Origin: Myxococcales bacterium
GTDB taxonomy: Bacteria > Myxococcota_A > Polyangia > Polyangiales > Polyangiaceae
Assembly: GCA_016706225.1 (NCBI GenBank)
Contig: JADJKB010000012.1
Span: forward strand, 62,001-126,000
Direction: 5' to 3'
Length of the DNA stretch: 64,000 bases
Part shown: positions 58,787 to 64,000 of the stretch, piece by piece
How positions within the stretch are numbered: position 1 is the first letter of the stretch
Layout of the letters: each line of letters begins with the position of its first letter
The notes under the pieces: generated by a model
The model's input: only the letters and a program-made list of their open reading frames with translations
The model's database searches: none
What the model was told of the DNA's origin: nothing
Translations under genes and position numbers: made by a program

Positions 58787-59887
58787 TCACTTGGAGGACG
58801 GGATCGCCCGCTTGGGGCCTTCGTTCGTGTGAAACAGCGGAATGACGACCTCGACGAGCTGACCCCAGCGGGCTCCGTCGAGCGGAGCGCCGTCGACGTG
58901 TGGCGCGTTGACGTGGCCATCGATGAGCAAGATGGAACGCCCGGGCCGTCGAATCACGGCAGTGCGGCGCTCTTCCTTCGAAACGGTCAATCGAACGCGC
59001 GCTTGCTCAATCGTTCCGTCCAAGAAAGGACGACTGCTATGGGGCTCGACAACCTCGGGCTTCCGGTCCCGCGTGTTGTTCACGATGTACTGGGCAACAT
59101 CGCGTTCTTGCTTTGGGCCGTAGGTCTTGACTTCGAACCAGCCGCCGCGACCGGAGAAGCCAAGCCAATGGAACGGAACCCCGTCTGGGATGTCGACGTG
59201 GCCCGTTGAAAACGGGAACCTGCTGAACCCCGCCGGCGGACCCGCGCTCGGCGAGCGCGAGAGGCTCGACAACACGGTGTGGAAGCTCGCCGAAGCACGG
59301 GAATCGGAAGCGTAGGGACTGAATTCGACGCTGACGCAAGGAACGCGCTGCTCGCCGTCGCGCTCTTGAGCTGGGCCGATGGCAACGGCCTCGAACCGTG
59401 TCCCGAACCTGCGAGATCGGCGCGACAACAACTTCCCGCGCAGGCCAAGGAGCTCCACGGGCGCGAATTCCAGGACCTCCTCCCGGCTATCCTCATCGAC
59501 GCTCGGCGGAGCGTCTAGATCGGCGTCATCGTCCGTTGTGGACGGGCTGGACACGAGGTCTTCGAACTCCGGGCGGTTCGGATGGGGAAGCTTGCACTGG
59601 TCCGGGCGCTCCAAGCGGAGGGCAATTCGCAGGTGTAGCGAATCGCGATTCGAAGCTGAAGGTCCACAATTCGCACGGCACTGGGTGAGAAGGTACGAGG
59701 CTTCTTGGTCGAAGCCGGGCGGAACCGGGATCGAAACGACGCGCCCCGCTGGGCCGTCGACCTTCTGCTGGACCGTCTCCGGCGGCGGCGTCGCCTGTAT
59801 GATCCGGGGCGGGGACGAGGGGGGGCGGCCGCAGCTGGCTCCGACGAGGAGCAGCAGAACTGCAGCAGCCGAGGGCGAGATGGGCAC
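58787..59887 (-). CDS. Lipoprotein of unknown function
   Basis: 366 aa from a GTG at 59887; GGAGG is 13-14 nt upstream, rather far, and a GTG 54 nt earlier is also possible. Signal PISPSAAAVLLLLVGASC ends at a lipobox. A Pro-rich start is followed by an acidic low-complexity region (STTDDDADLDAPPSVDED) and a beta-rich domain (FSRFPFSTGHVDIPDGVPFHWLGFSGRGGWFEVKTYG). The C-terminus has IRRPGRSILLIDGHVNAP. No family recognised. Confidence 0.6.
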   Translation of the reverse strand: MPISPSAAAVLLLLVGASCGRPPSSPPRIIQATPPPETVQQKVDGPAGRVVSIPVPPGFDQEASYLLTQCRANCGPSASNRDSLHLRIALRLERPDQCKLPHPNRPEFEDLVSSPSTTDDDADLDAPPSVDEDSREEVLEFAPVELLGLRGKLLSRRSRRFGTRFEAVAIGPAQERDGEQRVPCVSVEFSPYASDSRASASFHTVLSSLSRSPSAGPPAGFSRFPFSTGHVDIPDGVPFHWLGFSGRGGWFEVKTYGPKQERDVAQYIVNNTRDRKPEVVEPHSSRPFLDGTIEQARVRLTVSKEERRTAVIRRPGRSILLIDGHVNAPHVDGAPLDGARWGQLVEVVIPLFHTNEGPKRAIPSSK

Positions 59888-59941
59888 GCAACTGCAGCGT
59901 TCCTCCGACGCGCGAGGCGCAAGTGTGCCCCAGAGTCTCAC

Positions 59942-60269
59942 AGAGTCCTCGGTTCCGCTCGCAGCGGATCACAACGTCGCATAGTGCACGATGAGTAAGA
60001 TTCTCCGGCGCCCATTCGCTCGCCTAGCTTCCCACGATCGCTTTGGTCGAGCTAGCCTCTAGCCTCCGCGCTTCGCTGCCGCGTCGGGCTTCCGCTCTCG
60101 CGTCGGCGGCGGAGCGCGTAGCTCGGACAATTGGGGTCGGCGATGCCTTCTGCAGGATTCGATCGCCCCGGCGCGGGTCCGTGGCGGTCGTCTTGCGTCG
60201 GAGTTGGGGCTCGGCCGCAAGGCTCCGCAGCCTCAGACAACCACGGCCGTGCTCGATGTGAGGGAGTCC
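59942..60269. other. 328-bp stretch without a gene
   Basis: Only shadow frames are seen. It lies between the lipoprotein gene (transcribed away) and vapBC. The vapB promoter is at its right border. Nothing else recognised. Confidence 0.4.
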
Positions 60270-60298
60270 TTGACCCACGAAGCCAAGCGAATATATTC
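60270..60298 (+). promoter_or_regulatory. vapBC promoter with operator palindrome
   Basis: -35 TTGACC (60270-60275), 16 nt, -10 TATATT (60292-60297). The 10-bp perfect palindrome GAATATATTC (60289-60298) covers the -10 and is a likely VapB(C) operator. The vapB GTG is 7 nt beyond the -10, so the mRNA should be leaderless. Confidence 0.65.
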
Positions 60299-60304
60299 CT
60301 ATTC

Positions 60305-60559
60305 GTGCCGACGACGATCCACGTACCCCGCCAGCTCCTCGTCCGTGTGGATGCTCGAGCCAAGGCGCTCGGCGTGAGTCGGAACCGCGTGATCCTCGCC
60401 GCCATAGAGGGCGCCATAGAGGGCAAGCTCACGTGGCCCGCCGAGCTCATCTCACAGCTTGCCGAGCCGCTCGATCCCGAGGCTGGGCGCGCGTTCGAGC
60501 GGAGCCTCCAAGCAGTCAGGCGCAAGCGCTCGCATCGGCGTCGACCACCGGTGATTTGA
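60305..60559 (+). CDS. vapB: VapB-type ribbon-helix-helix antitoxin
   Basis: 84 aa from a GTG at 60305. PTTIHVPRQLLVRVDARAKALGVSRNRVILAAIEGAIEG is an RHH (Arc/MetJ) DNA-binding fold with the N-terminal beta strand TTIHVP. The C-terminal part would wrap the toxin. No Shine-Dalgarno is present, in line with a leaderless start. It overlaps vapC by 1 nt. Confidence 0.88.
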   Translation: MPTTIHVPRQLLVRVDARAKALGVSRNRVILAAIEGAIEGKLTWPAELISQLAEPLDPEAGRAFERSLQAVRRKRSHRRRPPVI

Positions 60560-60963
60560 TGCACTTGCTGGACACCTCCGCGTTGTCGGCACTGATGCGC
60601 AGCGAGCCGGCACACGGTCGCCGGCTACTCGAGCTGGCGCCGGCTGAGGTTGGAATCGCGCAGCCGGTGCTCGCCGAAGTGCGCTACGGCTTGGCGCGAA
60701 TGCCGCGAAGTCGCCGGCGAACGGCGCTCGAGCAACGGCTTGCGGTCTTGCTTCACGCGATCCGGCGAGTGGCGTGGAACGACGAGGTGAGCTCCGAGTT
60801 CGGCGAGCTTCGTGCGTCGCTGGAGCGCCGAGGCGAGCGACTCGACGACTTCGACGCGATCATCGCTGCTCACGCGCTTGCCTACGATTCCACGCTGGTC
60901 ACGAGCAATCGTCGGCACTTCGAGCGTGTGCCCCGGCTGTCCCTCGAGGACTGGAGCCGCTGA
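60559..60963 (+). CDS. vapC: VapC PIN-domain toxin
   Basis: 134 aa. The PIN-domain acids are in place: Asp5 in LLDTSALSALM, Glu40 in QPVLAEVRYGL, Asp97 in RLDDFDAIIAAHAL and Asp near TLVTSNRRHFERV. VapC toxins are endoribonucleases that cut initiator tRNA or other RNAs. A CTGGAGC/GCTCCAG stem at 60951-60972 covers the stop codon and may terminate the transcript. Confidence 0.93.
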   Translation: MHLLDTSALSALMRSEPAHGRRLLELAPAEVGIAQPVLAEVRYGLARMPRSRRRTALEQRLAVLLHAIRRVAWNDEVSSEFGELRASLERRGERLDDFDAIIAAHALAYDSTLVTSNRRHFERVPRLSLEDWSR

Positions 60964-61122
60964 TCGCTCCAGTTGATCTGATCGTCCTCGGTGGACATCG
61001 CCTCGAACGAGGCTTGGTGCTCGGACAGCGTGAAGCCGAGCAGCCCCGGTGTCTGTGCGGCGACCAGCGTGTCGCGGTAGCGGAGGAATTGCGGCGGGGA
61101 TCCGCGCTGGAACGACGCGCAC

Positions 61123-61422
61123 TTGCAAGCGCCGCGAGGCGTTGACGTCATTGCGCCTTCGGAGCGTTGGGGAATTTCGCGACCATGGACGCAGCTGGCG
61201 CTCGTGGACGGCGACGCCACGCCTGGAAAGGAGCTCGCGGTGCTCTCGGCGAGCCGGCTGTTGGTGCTGACGGTTTCGGGTCGAACGCTCGGCGAGCTGT
61301 TCAGCGACGAGCAGGGCGGCAAGAAGGTCCGTGCCGCCGACGTGAACGGCGACAGCGTGGATGACCTCCTGGTGTCGGAGGACGAGCGCGTTGTCGTGAT
61401 GCTCGGCAGGCCGCACCGCTGA
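61123..61422 (+). pseudogene. C-terminal fragment of an FG-GAP/VCBS-repeat protein
   Basis: The frame ends TQLALVDGDATPGKELAVLS, then ASRLLVLTVSGRTLGELFSDEQGGKKVRAADVNGDSVDDLLVSEDERVVVMLGRPHR. The DVNGDSVDDLLV motif is the Ca-binding D-x-D-x-D loop of FG-GAP/VCBS repeats, typical of large secreted myxobacterial proteins. There is no start or signal, so this is a 3' remnant. The 160 nt to its left show another remnant in a different frame (FLRYRDTLVAAQTPGLLGFT on the minus strand). Confidence 0.6.
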
Positions 61423-61428
61423 TTCGGA

Positions 61429-61719
61429 TCACTTCTCCAGACCGGACAGCTTCTTGCTCAGGACCTGCGCGAAAACCTCGTAGATGATGCTGCGTCGCTC
61501 GGCGAAAATGCACTGAATGGTCTGGCGCCCCGCGTAGCAGAAGATCACTCGGTACCCGCCCACACGCAGGCGACAGTAACCCTCGAGCGGCCCCTCGAGC
61601 GCGCGCACGTCGCCCTTGCCGAGACCCAGCGCGCGCAGCGCGCCTCGGAGCTGCCGACGGCCTTCGGGCGCCTGAGTGCGGACGAACTCGGCGACTTGAA
61701 GCGAGACCGCGACCTTCAT
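61429..61719 (-). CDS. RelE-family toxin
   Basis: 96 aa from the ATG at 61719. VAEFVRTQAPEGRRQLRGALRALGLGKGDVRALEGPLEGYCRLRVGGYRVIFCYAGRQTIQCIFAERRSIIYE is the RelE/ParE barrel pattern, with the conserved LRVGxYRVIF core. It overlaps the Phd-type antitoxin by 4 nt. It is probably a ribosome-dependent mRNA interferase. Confidence 0.88.
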   Translation of the reverse strand: MKVAVSLQVAEFVRTQAPEGRRQLRGALRALGLGKGDVRALEGPLEGYCRLRVGGYRVIFCYAGRQTIQCIFAERRSIIYEVFAQVLSKKLSGLEK

Positions 61720-61970
61720 TCGTCTCGGTCGAGCTCGGACAGCGCCAGGAACTTCGTCTTCTTCGCTCGGTGCTCGCGGATGGCCCGCATCGCGTCGGGG
61801 CTCGCCAAGAGCTCCATGGTCTCCACGATGGCCTCCATTCGCTCCCGCGACACGATGTAGGCGACTGGCTCGCTGTGCCGGCGGATGCACACCGCCTCGC
61901 CCCGCTCTGCGCTCTTGAGCAGCCGGGGCAGCGCGCTCTGCGCCTCGCTGACGCTATACGTAGATTTCAT
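61716..61970 (-). CDS. Phd/YefM-family antitoxin
   Basis: 84 aa. MKSTYSVSEAQSALPRLLKSAERGEAVCIRRHSEPVAYIVSRERM is the Phd/YefM N-terminal fold; the C-terminal helix (AIREHRAKKTKFLALSELDRDE) would bind the toxin. First gene of a Phd-RelE-type module. The start codon follows the -10 by 8 nt and no Shine-Dalgarno is seen. Confidence 0.92.
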   Translation of the reverse strand: MKSTYSVSEAQSALPRLLKSAERGEAVCIRRHSEPVAYIVSRERMEAIVETMELLASPDAMRAIREHRAKKTKFLALSELDRDE

Positions 61971-61975
61971 CGATA

Positions 61976-62007
61976 TTCTATGTAGAACGGGCCTCGCGCT
62001 CGGTCAA
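61976..62007 (-). promoter_or_regulatory. Promoter and operator of the phd-relE module
   Basis: Minus strand: -35 TTGACC (62002-62007), 17 nt, -10 TACATA (61979-61984). A dyad TTCTA-CA-TAGAA (61976-61987) covers the -10 and is a likely Phd operator. The start codon is 8 nt further on, so the mRNA is leaderless or nearly so. Confidence 0.6.
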
Positions 62008-62031
62008 GCCGTCAGCTCGGGGGGAGCGCGC

Positions 62032-62901
62032 TTACGACGACGGCATTCCGGTCACTGGGGACTGGAGCTGCCACTCGTTGTCCTGGCTCCCGGGGTTCAC
62101 CGCCACGTCGGCGTCGTCGCAGTCGGGCCCCCCCGAGGCCTTGGAGGCGAACCCGTCCTTGTCGGCATCGACCCCGTCGACACCGCTGCAGTCCTGATCC
62201 TTGCCGTCGCCGATCATGTCGACGGCACCCGGGAAGGTATCGGCGAGGTTGTCGTTGCAGTCGTCGCCGCCGCTCGCCTTGGAGGCGTGCTTGTCGCCGT
62301 CCTTGTCGGTGCCGTCCACGCCGTCGCAGCTCTGATCGACGCCGTCGCCGACGCTGTCGGCCTTGCCGGGCGCGACTGCGGCGTCGGCGTCGTTGCAGTC
62401 GGAGCCCCCGCTGGCCGTCGACGCCACGCCGTCGCCATCGGCGTCGATGCCGTCGGCGCCGTCGCAGCTCTGGTCCTTGCCATCTCCGGCCGTGTCCGGG
62501 GCGCCCATGTAGGTCTTGGCGTCGGCGTCGTCGCAGTCGTCGCCGCCACTGGGGACCGTGGCGTGCCCGTCCTGGTCGAAGTCGACCCCGTCGATGCCGT
62601 CGCAGTTCTGGTCGACCCCGTCCTTCACCACCTCGGAAGCATCCGGGTGGATCTTCGGATCGGTGTCGTCGCAGTCCTTGCCGCCAGCGCTCTCGTCCGC
62701 GAAGCCGTCGCAGTCGCCGTCGTTCGCGACGCAGGTCCCGGCCTCGGCGCCGCCGGTCCCACTGCTACCGCCCAAGCCCCCGGTGCCGCTCGAGCCTCCG
62801 CCCCCGCAGGACCAGAGCAAGGCAGACGGGGCGAAAGCGATCCAGAAGAGCGGGCCGACAACGAACTTTCTGCGCGTTTGCACGAGCCAGCGGGGTACCA
62901 C
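62032..62901 (-). CDS. Lipoprotein with tandem MopE-type metal-binding repeats
   Basis: 289 aa from a GTG at 62901. The signal ends at a lipobox-like ALLWSC (about Cys32), followed by a Gly/Ser linker. The rest has six or seven repeats of about 38 residues with the pattern DxDGDGxAS-xx-GG-x-DCND-x-DAxxxPGA-x-D-xxGDGxDQ-x-CDGxDG. These are the Cu-binding MopE/thrombospondin type 3-like Ca loops common in Myxococcota. The product should bind Ca or Cu on the surface. It is divergent from the efflux gene (63082). Confidence 0.88.
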   Translation of the reverse strand: MVPRWLVQTRRKFVVGPLFWIAFAPSALLWSCGGGGSSGTGGLGGSSGTGGAEAGTCVANDGDCDGFADESAGGKDCDDTDPKIHPDASEVVKDGVDQNCDGIDGVDFDQDGHATVPSGGDDCDDADAKTYMGAPDTAGDGKDQSCDGADGIDADGDGVASTASGGSDCNDADAAVAPGKADSVGDGVDQSCDGVDGTDKDGDKHASKASGGDDCNDNLADTFPGAVDMIGDGKDQDCSGVDGVDADKDGFASKASGGPDCDDADVAVNPGSQDNEWQLQSPVTGMPSS

Positions 62902-63081
62902 GCCGCGTCGCGCACCGGCCTCCGACGTGTGCCTCGAGCAGGATGTGCCGGCGGCACGCAGCGAGAATTACAGTGGTTCGTCGCGTATGCGTCATTTGCG
63001 GGATTGAGCGGAGAGCCGCGAGCGACCACAGGTCGTCCGCCGCGCACGGCGCTTGCTCCCACCTGGGCCCTGACTCCTCCC

Positions 63082-64000
63082 ATGCGACTCCTCCTGGTTC
63101 TCGCGCTCTCGACCCTGGCCAGCACCGCGCTCGGCGCTCCTGTACGGATGGACCTGGCGGACGCCATGCGTCGCGCCGAGCGCCATGCCCCGGCCCTCGG
63201 ACCGAGACGTGCGGCGGTCCAGAGCACGCGCGGGCTGGCGCGTGCGGCGGTCCAGAAGCTCTCGGTGCCGCCGAGGATCGAGATCGAGGTCGGGCCCCGT
63301 TTCCGTTCCAACCCGAGCCGTGTGGGTGTCGATGCGACGCTCGGGCTCTGGCAAGACCTGCCGCTCGGGGGCGTGGGCTCCGCGCGCCGGCGCTGGGCGG
63401 CGGCGGTCGGCGGTGAGGCTGACGCGCGTCTGGTCGTGACGGTGCACGATGCGCGAGCCGAGGCCGCGCTGTCGTGGATCGACATGCGGCTCGCGCGCGA
63501 GCTCGAGGGCATCCGGCGCGAGTCCCTGGAGCACGCCCAGAGCATCGCGAAGGTAGCCGGTGCGCGGGTGCGTGCGGGCAGCGTGCCCCCGTCGGAAGAG
63601 GCGACGGCCAAGGCCCTGGCAGGCCGCGCCAGGACCGACGTGATCGACGCTGAAGGGCGGGCCTTCGTCGCCGAGACCGCCCTCCGACATCTGACCGGGA
63701 CCCAGACGCAGAACATCGAGGTCGTGGGCCCGCTCGATGTCGCCGACCGCCCTCTGGCGCTGCCCCAGTTGCTCGCCGCGGCTCGTGCCGGTCAGCCCGA
63801 CGTGTTGGCCGCGGATGCGGCCGCGCTGCGCGGCGAGCGTGCCGTCGAGATGACGCGCGCGCTCGGGAAGCCGTCTCTCGCCCTCGGGCCGAGCGTCACG
63901 CGCGAGGCCACCGGTGACTGGATCGTGCTGGCCCGCGCCGCGTTCCCTCTTCCCCTGGTCAGCCCTGCCGCGGTCGAGACCGCGCGCGCGCGCGCCGAAG
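63082..64000 (+). CDS. Outer-membrane efflux protein, TolC/CusC type (3' end outside window)
   Basis: At least 306 codons from the ATG at 63082, open at the window edge. Signal peptide MRLLLVLALSTLASTALGA. The mature start VRMDLADAMRRAERHAPALGPRRAAVQSTRGLARAA is the first TolC helix repeat, and IDAEGRAFVAETALRHLTGTQ followed by LPQLLAARAGQPDVLAADAAALRGERAVEM begins the second. It would form the outer-membrane channel of a heavy-metal or drug efflux system. The partner genes are expected further right. Confidence 0.85.
   Translation, partial: MRLLLVLALSTLASTALGAPVRMDLADAMRRAERHAPALGPRRAAVQSTRGLARAAVQKLSVPPRIEIEVGPRFRSNPSRVGVDATLGLWQDLPLGGVGSARRRWAAAVGGEADARLVVTVHDARAEAALSWIDMRLARELEGIRRESLEHAQSIAKVAGARVRAGSVPPSEEATAKALAGRARTDVIDAEGRAFVAETALRHLTGTQTQNIEVVGPLDVADRPLALPQLLAAARAGQPDVLAADAAALRGERAVEMTRALGKPSLALGPSVTREATGDWIVLARAAFPLPLVSPAAVETARARAE

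Noticed and set aside
58714..58920. Short minus-strand frame ending in GGRDSNPGPKARISMN
   Set aside because: This is a typical spurious translation of a tRNA T-arm sequence.

Overview
The window looks like a chromosomal segment of a large-genome myxobacterium (Myxococcota, probably Polyangia). The evidence is very high GC, many lipoproteins with long Gly/Ser/Pro linkers, a MYXO-CTERM sorting tail, MopE-type metal-binding repeats, a Tad pilus locus with FHA domains and a Pkn-like Ser/Thr kinase. No species can be named from the sequence alone.

Layout. (1) 1-15.3 kb, minus strand: a nearly uninterrupted Tad (Flp) pilus operon. It reads from two Flp pilins (15293) through prepilin peptidase, TadE/TadG-like pseudopilins, CpaB, secretin, an FHA-TadA fusion ATPase, TadB, TadC, an FHA membrane protein, a TadD-like lipoprotein and a second TadA ATPase to an FHA-like repeat protein cut by the window edge. 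Most junctions overlap by 1-14 nt. (2) 15.6-28.3 kb: mixed envelope and housekeeping genes, including a fatty acyl-CoA synthetase operon, a CAP-domain lipoprotein, a CorC-like membrane protein, a TerB-like protein, a Ser/Thr kinase and two lipoproteins. (3) 28.5-43.3 kb, minus strand: the conserved information-processing block tRNA-Thr(UGU), tRNA-Tyr, tRNA-Gly, tRNA-Thr(GGU), tuf, rpmG, tRNA-Trp, secE, nusG, rplK, rplA, rplJ, rplL, rpoB, rpoC, with a good promoter at its head.

(4) 43.4-62 kb: an accessory region full of debris. It holds five toxin-antitoxin modules, three copies of a 124-bp palindromic repeat each joined to a truncated 5' copy of a neighbouring MYXO-CTERM gene, a truncated IS66 transposase, and two near-identical 745/747-bp terminal-inverted-repeat elements. 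These two elements flank a three-gene operon for a putative secreted clan CD-like (His-Gly/Cys) protein and two lipoproteins. A short tRNA/tmRNA 3'-end-like sequence near 58.75 kb may mark an old integration site. (5) 62-64 kb: a MopE-repeat lipoprotein and the start of an outer-membrane efflux (TolC-type) gene that runs off the window.

How the genes work together: region 1 should build and power an adhesive Tad pilus, with FHA domains suggesting control by Ser/Thr phosphorylation. Region 3 makes translation elongation factor, the Sec channel subunit, NusG, ribosomal stalk proteins and the RNA polymerase core subunits. Region 4 is mobile and selfish DNA with a possible passenger operon.
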